Positions 18,488-25,931 of a stretch of 64,000 nt of DNA are shown in pieces (the stretch's first letter is position 1; every line of letters begins with the position of its first letter). The translations under genes and the position numbers were made by a program. The DNA comes from Streptomyces zagrosensis (GTDB lineage: Bacteria; Actinomycetota; Actinomycetes; Streptomycetales; Streptomycetaceae), in contig NZ_JACHJL010000028.1 of assembly GCF_014203645.1 (NCBI RefSeq), forward strand, positions 1-64,000. The letters run 5' to 3'. Under the pieces are notes generated by a model that had not been told where the DNA came from, ran no database searches, and saw only the letters and a program-made list of their open reading frames with translations.

Positions 18488-18639
18488 CCGACCAACTATC
18501 GACCATCTCTGCCTGATGCAGAGCTGGCGCGACCGCACGGCGGCCGGTCCGGCATCTACCACGGTCATGCGCGAGAGGACAGCTCTCGGCGCTCCGTGGT
18601 GATCCCGCGGGCGCTACCAGGTGGCGGAAAGGCCCGGCC

Positions 18640-20331
18640 GTGGCACCCACGGTCTCCCCCGAACCGGCCGACGAGGCCGGTACGGCCGACCCTGCCGAGA
18701 CGGCGGGAATATCCCAACAGCACGCCGCGCCCGGTGTCAGTGACCTGCACGGCGAGAACGATGCGGCGCACGGCGAGAGCAATGCGGCGGGTAACGGCGA
18801 CGGTGCTGCGGGTGACGCCAACGGTGCTGCGTACGGCGGCAGCAGTGCGGCGGGCGATGGCAGCGGCGCTGCGGGCGATGGTGCGGGGCGTTCCGCGGAC
18901 AGGCCCGGAGCAGACAAGCCCGGGACGGACAAGCCCGGAGCGAACGCACTCGGAGCAGACAAGCCCGGGTACGGGCAGCTTCTGCGGACCCCCGGTGCCT
19001 GGTCGTTCGTGCTGCCCGGGTTCGCGGCCCGACAGCCGTTTGCCATGCTCACCATCGGCATCGTGCTGCTGATCCAGCACACCAGCGGCTCGTTCGGCAT
19101 CGCCGGAGCGGTCTCGGCCACGGCCGGCGTGGCGATGGCGGTGTTCGCGCCGCAAAGCGGCAAGCTCGCGGATCGCTTCGGGCAGGCCGCCGTGCTCATT
19201 CCCGGGGTCCTGACGCACTCGGTATCGGTCGCGCTGCTGACCGCGCTCGCGTTGCTTGACGCGCCCCTGTGGACGTTGTTCGTGGCCGCGATTCCGGCCG
19301 GCGCCTCGGTGCCGCAGGTCGGCCCGATGGTGCGGGCCCGCTGGGTGGCGCTGCTCGGCGGCGACGCGGCGCGAGCGCCCGCAGCGGGCGGCTTGGGGAG
19401 GCCGCGGTTGCTCACGACGGCGGCGGCGTTCGAGTCGGTGACGGATGAGTTCACCTTTGTGATCGGCCCGGTGCTGACCACTGCCCTGTGTACCGGCGTA
19501 CACCCGGCCGCCGGCCTGGTCGCCGAGGCCGCCCTGTCGCTCATCGGCGGGCTGCTGTTCGCCGCCCAGCACCGTACGCAACCGGTGCCGAGCCGGCGAG
19601 TTGCGGCTACAGCTACAGCGGCGACGCCGACGACGGAGGCAGCACGCGTGACGGAGGCTGCACGCGTGGGGGGCGGCGCGCCTACCGTGGGCGCGGGCGC
19701 CGCGGGCGCGCTGGGCGTGCCTGGGGTTCGGGTACTGGCCGTCGTCTTCCTCGGCATCGGAACCGTCTTCGGCGGCCTCCAGGTCTCGCTGGCCGCCTTC
19801 ACGGAGGAGATCGGCCAACCTGGCATCAACGGCGTGCTCTACGGCGTCTTCGCGGCTGGCAACATGCTGGCTGGTGTCATCTGCGGCGCTGTGACCTGGC
19901 GACGCAGCCCGCAGCAGCGACTGTTGATCGCCTACCCGTTGCTGACGCTGGCGACGTCCGCGCTGTGGGCGGTGCATGCGGTGCCGCTGCTTGGCGCGCT
20001 GGGCCTGCTGGTCGGGTTGTGCATCGCACCCGCGCTGATCACCGGTTACACGCTGGTGGACGCGCTGGTTCCGGCAAACGCGCGAACCGAGGCATTCACC
20101 TGGCTCACCGGCGCGGTGGCACTCGGCCAGGCCGGCGCGACGACCGCGGCGGGACAACTCGCGGACGGCTTCGGCGCGAGCGCCGGATTTGTGGTGCCAC
20201 TGGCCGGAACGGGCCTGGCGCTGGTGACCCTGGTCACGCTGCGCGGGCACCTCGCGACCCGCTCCGCTGGCCGCATGGTGAGCGACTCCACACGTGGGGT
20301 CGCTCACCGCGAGGCCGTTCCGGTGGACTGA
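18640..20331 (+). CDS. Major facilitator superfamily transporter
   Basis: A 563-aa MFS permease starting at GTG 18640. The first 105 residues are a disordered Gly/Ala/Asn/Asp run (GNGDGAAGDANGAAYGGSS), followed by GYGQLLRTPGAWSFVLPGFAARQPFAML, the usual start of this subgroup. About 12 hydrophobic segments follow with a Pro/Ala/Thr-rich central loop. The motif GKLADRFGQAAVLIPGV matches the loop 2-3 signature. Related Streptomyces permeases are annotated as drug or metabolite exporters. The substrate is not inferable. Confidence 0.85.
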   Translation: MAPTVSPEPADEAGTADPAETAGISQQHAAPGVSDLHGENDAAHGESNAAGNGDGAAGDANGAAYGGSSAAGDGSGAAGDGAGRSADRPGADKPGTDKPGANALGADKPGYGQLLRTPGAWSFVLPGFAARQPFAMLTIGIVLLIQHTSGSFGIAGAVSATAGVAMAVFAPQSGKLADRFGQAAVLIPGVLTHSVSVALLTALALLDAPLWTLFVAAIPAGASVPQVGPMVRARWVALLGGDAARAPAAGGLGRPRLLTTAAAFESVTDEFTFVIGPVLTTALCTGVHPAAGLVAEAALSLIGGLLFAAQHRTQPVPSRRVAATATAATPTTEAARVTEAARVGGGAPTVGAGAAGALGVPGVRVLAVVFLGIGTVFGGLQVSLAAFTEEIGQPGINGVLYGVFAAGNMLAGVICGAVTWRRSPQQRLLIAYPLLTLATSALWAVHAVPLLGALGLLVGLCIAPALITGYTLVDALVPANARTEAFTWLTGAVALGQAGATTAAGQLADGFGASAGFVVPLAGTGLALVTLVTLRGHLATRSAGRMVSDSTRGVAHREAVPVD

Positions 20332-20361
20332 CGCGGCGGAATACTGCACTATGGAGCGTCG

Positions 20362-20388
20362 TTAGCACTCATTGAGTGAGAGTGCCAG
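20362..20388 (+). promoter_or_regulatory. CIRCE-like HrcA operator
   Basis: TTAGCACTC-N9-GAGTGCCAG, against the CIRCE consensus TTAGCACTC-N9-GAGTGCTAA: the left arm is perfect and the right arm matches 7 of 9. It overlaps the AGGAGG ribosome-binding site (20387-20392) and ends 9 nt before the GTG of the zinc-ribbon gene, a position suited to HrcA repression. Confidence 0.85.
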
Positions 20389-20397
20389 GAGGAACAC

Positions 20398-20763
20398 GTG
20401 CCGACCTATCAGTACCAGTGCACCGAGTGCCGCGAGGGCCTCGAAGTGGTGCAGAAGTTCAGCGATGAGGCGCTTACCAAGTGCCCAAGCTGTGAGGGAC
20501 GCCTGCGCAAGGTCTTCTCGGCGGTCGGTGTCGTCTTCAAGGGCTCCGGCTTCTACCGGACCGACAGCCGCAGCGCGTCGTCGGGCAGCTCCACGGGCCC
20601 GTCGAAGTCCGCGAAGAGTGATTCGGACACGTCCTCCTCGCCTTCTTCGTCTCCTTCGTCTTCCTCGTCGTCCGAGTCCGCAAGCTCCTCGTCGTCCTCG
20701 TCGAGCAGCAAGGGCACATCGGGCAAGACATCCACGGCATCGTCAGGCTCCACGGCCGCCTGA
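20398..20763 (+). CDS. FmdB-type zinc-ribbon protein (Ruc-like redox chaperone candidate)
   Basis: A 121-aa protein with GTG start and AGGAGG site. The FmdB domain is MPTYQYQCTECREG...CPSCEGRLRKVFSAVG, with two CxxC pairs that bind zinc (Cys9/Cys12 and the CPSC pair), and the characteristic FKGSGFYRTD. From about residue 65 the tail is Ser-rich and disordered. The M. tuberculosis homologue Rv0991c (Ruc) has the same build, a zinc ribbon plus disordered tail. It is described as an oxidation-activated chaperone under heat-shock control. The CIRCE-like operator supports the same control and a protein-quality role here. Confidence 0.88.
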   Translation: MPTYQYQCTECREGLEVVQKFSDEALTKCPSCEGRLRKVFSAVGVVFKGSGFYRTDSRSASSGSSTGPSKSAKSDSDTSSSPSSSPSSSSSSESASSSSSSSSSKGTSGKTSTASSGSTAA

Positions 20764-21218
20764 TATCGGCGGGCTGACACCGACAGGCTGACACCGGCGT
20801 CCTGGCACCCAGGGCCCATGGTGGCCGGCAAGCTGACGCCCGCAGCCCGACCGTCAGCGGACTTGGCGCCACCGTAGAACCTGAGCCAGTAGATGGGCGC
20901 CGGGAACGTGGACGCCGGCACGTCACACAGCTGCCGACCGCCGCTCGCGACGTGTGACTGCCGAAGCCCCTGCCCGCCTCCATGCGAGGTGAGCGGGGGC
21001 TTCGCCATGCCCATGGCACGTACGGGACTCCACCTCCAGGTGGCGGCCTGCCGCGGGCGGCCCAGCTTGGCGAGCCCATCGCGTACGGCCCGAAGTGGCC
21101 CCCATCGCGGGCGGTGGAGGTAGCTAGCGGCCACGGCCGGAACCTGCTGAGCCCCCGCACGCCGCAGGGGCCCGGGGCCCTTCGCGGGCCGCGCGGTCGG
21201 CGCCATTAGGGTGACCGC
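20764..21218. other. Gene-free spacer with two hairpins before the MTA phosphorylase gene
   Basis: No gene seen. An inverted repeat gtcacac/gtgtgac spans about 20924-20958, immediately followed by the long hairpin at 20963-21003. The remaining 200 nt up to the phosphorylase start has nothing recognisable. Confidence 0.6.
20963..21003 (+). terminator. Long imperfect hairpin, probable terminator or attenuator
   Basis: An 18-nt arm (gaagcccctgcccgcctc) pairs with gaggtgagcgggggcttc through one mismatch and two G-U pairs, loop catgc. It lies 200 nt after the FmdB gene and 215 nt before the MTA phosphorylase gene. Confidence 0.6.
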
Positions 21219-22100
21219 ATGGCCGAGACGCGTACCACAGCACTGCCAAAAGCACCGGGAACCGCGCCGCGAGCGCAGATCGGGGTCATCGGCGGGTCGG
21301 GGTTCTACTCCTTCCTCGACAACGTGACCGAGATCGCCGTGGACACCCCCTACGGTGCGCCAAGCGACTCGCTTTTCCTCGGCGAGGTGGCGGGGCGTCA
21401 GGTCGCCTTCCTCCCGCGGCACGGTCGCAAGCACCATCTCCCGCCACACCGCATCAATTACCGCGCCAACCTGTGGGCCTTGCGGTCCGTTGGCGTACGG
21501 CAGGTCCTCGGCCCGTGTGCGGTTGGCGGACTGCGCCCTGAGTACGGCCCCGGCACGCTGCTCGTTCCGGACCAGGTCGTGGACCGTACGAAGGCACGCG
21601 CGCAGACGTACTTCGACGGTGAGCCGCTGCTCGCTGGAGGGCCGCGGCCCAATGTCGTGCATGTGACGTTCGCCGACCCCTACTGCCCGGCCGGGCGCCT
21701 GGCCGCGCTCAAGGCGGCGCGCGGGCGCGACTGGGAGCCGGTGGACGGGGGCACGCTGGTCGTCATCGAGGGGCCTCGCTTTTCGACCCGCGCCGAGTCG
21801 CGCTGGCATGCCGCACAGGGCTGGTCGGTGGTCGGCATGACGGGCCACCCGGAGGCCGTACTCGCTCGCGAACTAGAGCTCTGCTACACGTCCTTGACGC
21901 TGGTCACCGATCTGGACGCGGGAACGGAGGCGGGCGAGGGCGTCTCGCACCAGGAGGTCATGCAGGTCTTCTCGGCGAACGTGGGACGGCTACGCGAGGT
22001 GCTGTTCGACGCGGTGGCCGCCCTGCCCGCGACGGCCGAACGCGTCTGCTTGTGCGTACGCGCCCACGACGGGTGGAACCTGGGAATCGAGCTGCCGTAA
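21219..22100 (+). CDS. mtnP: S-methyl-5'-thioadenosine phosphorylase (PNP/MTAP family 2)
   Basis: A 293-aa nucleoside phosphorylase that splits methylthioadenosine into adenine and methylthioribose-1-phosphate, recycling the by-product of polyamine or SAM metabolism. The phosphate loop IGVIGGSGFYSFL, the HGRKHHLPPHRINYRANLWA segment, VIEGPRFSTRAES and MTGHPEAVLARELELCY (purine/ribose contacts) are all present. The start ATG is preceded by AGGGTGA. The family includes PNPs, so guanosine or inosine specificity is the main alternative. Confidence 0.88.
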   Translation: MAETRTTALPKAPGTAPRAQIGVIGGSGFYSFLDNVTEIAVDTPYGAPSDSLFLGEVAGRQVAFLPRHGRKHHLPPHRINYRANLWALRSVGVRQVLGPCAVGGLRPEYGPGTLLVPDQVVDRTKARAQTYFDGEPLLAGGPRPNVVHVTFADPYCPAGRLAALKAARGRDWEPVDGGTLVVIEGPRFSTRAESRWHAAQGWSVVGMTGHPEAVLARELELCYTSLTLVTDLDAGTEAGEGVSHQEVMQVFSANVGRLREVLFDAVAALPATAERVCLCVRAHDGWNLGIELP

Positions 22101-22311
22101 CCCGCGTCGCGACGGGGTGTCGATGGGGAGGGCGTCCTTTGGGGCCCCGGGGCTCCTCGCAGGAGGGCTCCCTCGGGGGTGGACCTTCCTGCGGGAGGAC
22201 TTCCCTCGCGGGAGAACGTCCCTGGGCAGCGAATGGCCCGCCGCGCGGCTGGCGTTGGTGGGCGGGGAGTGACGGGGTAAGGGCGGCGCGGGCCTCGGTC
22301 GGGTGACGAAG

Positions 22312-22338
22312 TTATCCACAACCTGAGAGCTATCCACA
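22312..22338. promoter_or_regulatory. Pair of DnaA-box-like sequences
   Basis: TTATCCACA (22312-22320) and CTATCCACA (22330-22338) in the same orientation, 18 bp apart, in the spacer before the SAF-domain gene. The first is the E. coli R1 consensus. The spacing is under two helical turns. Confidence 0.5.
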
Positions 22339-22423
22339 GGGCTCGGCGAGATTCGCCGAATGCATGCACCGTGGGGTCAGAAGGCCAAAGAGCCACGGTT
22401 CCGCACCTCAGGTGGTGTTCGTC

Positions 22424-23425
22424 ATGTCCGCGTACGCTCCATCAACTCCCCTTCCCGCTACGGACTATCCGCTCGGTACGGGTTCCCTCCCCGCTTCGGC
22501 GTCCCCACTCGGCCCGGCGCCCCTGCTCGGTTCACCGCCGCGCCCGCTCCCCGGCGCGGCTTCCCTTCCTGGTGCAGCGTCCCTCTGCGGTGCGGTAGAG
22601 CCGCCGGATGGTTCGCCTAGTCGCGGTCGGGCCGCACCTCCGCCGCGCGGGCTGCCGTTGTTCGAGCCGGTGCGGGTGCGGCGGGCCCGGTGGTATCGGC
22701 TGCGCCGCGTGCTGCGCAAGCGACGACGGACGGCGGCCATCGGGCTGGCAGCGGCAGCAGCCGCGACCGCCGCGGTAGCGGCCGGTCCAGCGGGCGACGA
22801 CCACCGCCCAGGACGGCCCGCCTCCTCCGCTCCTGCTTCCTCTCCCGCACCTCCCTCGTCCGGCGCCTCGCCTCCTTCGGCGTCGGTCGGCGCGGAGCGC
22901 GGACGGTCATCGGACGGCCTGCTGGCCGCGCCGATTCGGATCGCCGACGCGGAGGTCGTACGGCTGCTGCGTCCCGGGGACCGGGTGGATGTGCTGGCCA
23001 CCACCCCCGAAATCGGCTGGACCAGCGCATCGATCAACCGGCCGATGACCGGGCCAGCCGGCCCACCGGCGGTCGGAGCAGCCAGCGGACGGCCCGGCAG
23101 TTCCACGGGTTTCACAGGTTCCACAAATCCCGCAGATTCCATCGGCCCTACCAGTTCCACGCCGGATGAGAGCAGCCCCGACACCCGTGATGACCGCCCC
23201 GGCACCCGTGCCGACCGCACCGATACCGAAAGCGAGCACCCGGACATCGGCGCGCCGACCGGCGCGCGTGTTATCGCCCGCGCAGCCCGCGTGGCCGAGG
23301 TGCCGAAGCTACGCGATGCTGCTGCGGGTGACGGCGCCCTGGTAGTCCTTTCGGTGCCGCGCGAAACCGCGACAGCGCTGGTCAGCACGGGTCTCACCGC
23401 ACGGTTGGCGGTGTTGCGGCGATGA
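22424..23425 (+). CDS. SAF-domain (CpaB/RcpC-like) membrane protein
   Basis: A 333-aa protein from the ATG at 22424. Residues 1-85 are Pro/Ala/Leu-rich and disordered. A basic stretch (RVRRARWYRLRRVLRKRRRT) leads into a short Ala-rich membrane segment near residue 105. Further on, APIRIADAEVVRLLRPGDRVDVLAT and the final VPRETATALVSTGLTARLAVLRR are the SAF/RcpC features seen in CpaB-like pilus-assembly proteins. The internal region (about 215-285) is Thr/Ser/Asp-rich linker. It lies 114 nt before mscL in the same direction. A Flp-pilus role is not supported by any neighbour. Confidence 0.7.
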   Translation: MSAYAPSTPLPATDYPLGTGSLPASASPLGPAPLLGSPPRPLPGAASLPGAASLCGAVEPPDGSPSRGRAAPPPRGLPLFEPVRVRRARWYRLRRVLRKRRRTAAIGLAAAAAATAAVAAGPAGDDHRPGRPASSAPASSPAPPSSGASPPSASVGAERGRSSDGLLAAPIRIADAEVVRLLRPGDRVDVLATTPEIGWTSASINRPMTGPAGPPAVGAASGRPGSSTGFTGSTNPADSIGPTSSTPDESSPDTRDDRPGTRADRTDTESEHPDIGAPTGARVIARAARVAEVPKLRDAAAGDGALVVLSVPRETATALVSTGLTARLAVLRR

Positions 23426-23539
23426 TTCGCACCCTTGCTCCAGCCATCCGCTGGTTCGAGTCAGCGGATTGGACAGCACTGCCCCGCCGTGCCGTAAGTT
23501 GCGGAATCTGGAAATCCGATAGTGGAAAGAGGCACGGCG

Positions 23540-24160
23540 GTGAGCAGTACGGCGACCGAGGAGAAGCAGAGCGTCCTGGAGGGCTTCAAGGCCTTCTTGA
23601 TGCGCGGCAACGTCATCGATCTGGCGGTGGCCGTCGTCATCGGGGCCGCGTTTACCAATGTGGTGAACTCGATGGTGAAGGGCGTCATCAATCCGCTTGT
23701 CGGCGCGTTCGGCACCAAGGATCTCGACCGGTACAGCTCCTGCCTCAAGGGCCCGTGCAAGACAAACGAGGCGGGCGACGTGGTCAGCGGCGTGCCGATC
23801 ATGTGGGGCACGGTGCTCAGCGCCACCCTCACGTTTTTGATCACCGCCGCGGTCGTGTACTTCCTCATGGTGCTGCCCATGTCCCGCTACCTGGCACGGA
23901 AGGCGGCCAAGGACAAGCAAGCGGAGGTGGAGCACGCCGAGGCCGAGGCCAGCGAGGTGGAGTTGTTGCGCGAGATCCGCGACGTCCTGGTAGCGCAGCA
24001 GGCAGGCCCGGCCTCTGCCGGCCAAGGCGCTACTGGCCAGGGTTCTGCTGGTCAGGGTTCTGCCGGTCAGGGTTCTGCCGGTCAGGACTTCACGGGGCAG
24101 GGATCTGGCGATCAGGGGGCTGGCGGTCAGAGCACGGGCCCGGGGCCGACCGAGCGCTAG
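23540..24160 (+). CDS. mscL: Large-conductance mechanosensitive channel MscL
   Basis: A 206-aa MscL that opens under membrane tension to release osmolytes. The start GTG at 23540 follows GAAAGAGG. TM1 is NVIDLAVAVVIGAAFTNVVNS with the signature MRGNVIDLAV. The periplasmic loop contains a Cys pair (YSSCLKGPCKTNE), TM2 is TFLITAAVVYFLMVLPM, and ELLREIRDVL is the cytoplasmic helix. The tail after residue 150 carries three GSAGQ repeats and is longer than in E. coli (136 aa). Confidence 0.95.
   Translation: MSSTATEEKQSVLEGFKAFLMRGNVIDLAVAVVIGAAFTNVVNSMVKGVINPLVGAFGTKDLDRYSSCLKGPCKTNEAGDVVSGVPIMWGTVLSATLTFLITAAVVYFLMVLPMSRYLARKAAKDKQAEVEHAEAEASEVELLREIRDVLVAQQAGPASAGQGATGQGSAGQGSAGQGSAGQDFTGQGSGDQGAGGQSTGPGPTER
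24041..24085. repeat. 15-bp tandem repeat in the mscL 3' end
   Basis: Three copies of ggttctgccggtcag (one with a single change) encoding the GSAGQ pentapeptide tail. Confidence 0.9.
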
Positions 24161-24287
24161 GCGGCTTGTCCTGGCTTCGCCCCGCGCTCCGTCGAGCCCT
24201 GTGCCACGCCCAACGGCGGCCGGTGTCCGCGGCGAAGCCCCTTCAGCGCACCGGCTTTTCGCGCAGGTGGCGGCGAAGCCTCTCGGC

Positions 24288-24476
24288 TTACAGGTGGTGG
24301 GGAGGCTTCTCGTCGAGGAAGCGGGCCAGATCAGCGAGGGAGCCGTCGTCAACCGCGCCCGAAGCCCGCTCGCCCCACCCCTGGTCCGTATCGTCCGGGG
24401 ACCGCTGCGTCAGCGGGTCGTCAAAGATCAGCGCGGGAGCCGGATCATGCGATTCAGAAGCGGGGGCGGTGCACAT
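24288..24476 (-). CDS. Small conserved actinomycete protein
   Basis: A 62-aa acidic protein. Its C-terminal pattern, LTQRSPDDTDQGWGE then a spacer and LARFLDEKPPHHL, is one I have seen in small Streptomyces proteins of unknown function, where the DDTDxGWG core and a PPH ending recur. An ATG preceded by GGAAG supports expression. It converges on mscL. No domain or catalytic residue is recognised and no function is offered. Confidence 0.7.
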   Translation of the reverse strand: MCTAPASESHDPAPALIFDDPLTQRSPDDTDQGWGERASGAVDDGSLADLARFLDEKPPHHL

Positions 24477-24647
24477 GCTTCCAGAGTACGTCCGATTTCC
24501 AGCACGACGCCGAGCACCGCTCCGGTCCCCCGTGCCGGAGCGGTGCTCGGGGTCAACCGCGTCGCGGCTGCCGGTCCCCCAACCAGCAGCCGCCGAACGC
24601 GGCGGGGCAGGTTCACCCTGGCCTGCCCATCTGGCGCGGCCCTTTGA

Positions 24648-25196
24648 CTACTGGGCGGCGGCCAGACTTTCGTGCCACCAGTGGTCGCGGCCCGCGACCC
24701 ACCGGACCGGAAGTCCCAGTCGGTGCACGACCAGCACGGCCGCCACCTCGGGACATCCCGTCAACGCCCGGTCGAGCGCGGTTTTCAACCCGTACGCTCG
24801 ACCGTCCCGCAGCACCCCATCGACGGTGATGAGCACGCGCGCTCCGGACTCCCTGATCCGTTCGCGCAATGCCCCCACCGGTTCCCCCATGGGCAGCGAT
24901 ACACGGGACGCGTCGAGGCGCCCACAGGCGAGCGTGGTGACCACCGACTCCGGTACTAGGGGCAGCATCACGGCTACCCGATCTCCGGAGCCCACGCCCA
25001 GTGTGGTCAGCATGCTGGACGCGCAGGTCGCCTGGTCGAGGAGTTGTGAATGGGTGAACTCCTCGCCCCGCCCTTGCTCGCCGACCCAGCGCAGCGCCAC
25101 CGGTTCCCCCGAACCACCGGATACGGTCCCCGACGTAGTGGCGGCGGGGAGGGTGGTGGCGGCGGCTGGTGCGATGGTGTCAGATACGGCGAACAT
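24648..25196 (-). CDS. N-terminal fragment of an acetyl-CoA synthetase-like enzyme
   Basis: A 182-aa protein matching only the start of the AMP-forming acyl-CoA synthetase fold: ALRWVGEQGRGEEFTHSQLLDQATCAS, GVGSGDRVAVMLPLVPESVVTTLACGRL, VLITVDGVLRDGRAYGLKTALDRAL and a final DHWWHESLA, which resembles the acetyl-CoA synthetase segment just before the adenylation core. The P-loop (TSGSTGKPKG) and everything after it are missing, so it cannot adenylate. It ends on its own stop codon and the frame is clean. It is either a pseudogene stub or a stand-alone domain with a new role. Confidence 0.7.
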   Translation of the reverse strand: MFAVSDTIAPAAATTLPAATTSGTVSGGSGEPVALRWVGEQGRGEEFTHSQLLDQATCASSMLTTLGVGSGDRVAVMLPLVPESVVTTLACGRLDASRVSLPMGEPVGALRERIRESGARVLITVDGVLRDGRAYGLKTALDRALTGCPEVAAVLVVHRLGLPVRWVAGRDHWWHESLAAAQ

Positions 25197-25931
25197 GAGA
25201 ACAGCGTCCCGTGCTGACGTTGACGTCCAATCAACGAACGCTATACGCGCACTCCAGAGGGCCTTTCCGAGGTTGCTCGCACCCCATGGGTGTGCACCCA
25301 GAGTCGCTCACAGGATCAATGGCAGGGCGCTACGGCCTCGCATCAGTGCCCTCCGCGGCGAACGGCACACAAGGGCCTCCGCGATGCTTCCCCGACCCTT
25401 CACCCACCTCACCATCTGCCCTGCCCTTCCCGCAAACCCGGGCCGATCGACAGCGGAAAACCGCCGCATCGTTGCCGGCGAGGAGTGCCACCCCACCCCC
25501 TGCGCAAGGCGTCGGACACCGCACCACCGACCTCAACCCGAATTCTGGCGCGCGAGACGGAAGGACCCCTGCTGTGCTGGAGACAACCCCACATCGACTG
25601 GGGCCGCGAGTTCCACGGTCGCGAGGCGATACGGAGCTGGAGCGATGCCGCGTTCATCGAACAACAGGTGACGCAGAAGGTGAGCGAGGCATACAAGGCG
25701 GAAACCCTGGCAACCCTCACCCCCAGGTCGAGAAGGCAACGGCTCCACCACCGGCCCGGCCGACTTGATCTTCCGGTGTAGCCGACAGGGCAGAAGCTTG
25801 CAGGGCAGCGGGCCGGCAGAGCGGGGCAGCAGGCTGAGAGGGGTGGCGGCGGTATGCGGACCGGGGCAAGTGTGGGCCACCGCTCGCGTATCGCCTCCCT
25901 CGCCTCGTAGCCCGCGTGATACGCATGGCCC
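25197..25931. other. Gene-poor spacer containing a decayed coding segment
   Basis: 735 bp with no intact gene. The only coding-like trace is the SnoaL-like relic listed separately. Composition is otherwise Pro/Arg-coding-like in every frame. Confidence 0.5.
25560..25781 (+). pseudogene. Relic of a SnoaL/NTF2-like protein
   Basis: In one frame (25590 onward) the sequence reads HIDWGREFHGREAIRSWSD followed by AAFIEQQVTQKVSEA. This closely follows the conserved middle of SnoaL-like proteins (WxGEFxGREAIRxWSDxxFI). Homology stops on both sides, there is no start codon or ribosome-binding site, and the frame runs into unrelated Arg/His-rich sequence. It is read as a fragment left by decay. Confidence 0.45.

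Noticed and set aside
20924..21003. SAM or SAH riboswitch before the MTA phosphorylase gene
   Set aside because: Two hairpins are present but the conserved core bases of known SAM/SAH aptamers are not seen.
20553..21848. Minus-strand frame across the zinc-ribbon and MTA phosphorylase genes
   Set aside because: No homology and overlaps two well-supported genes.
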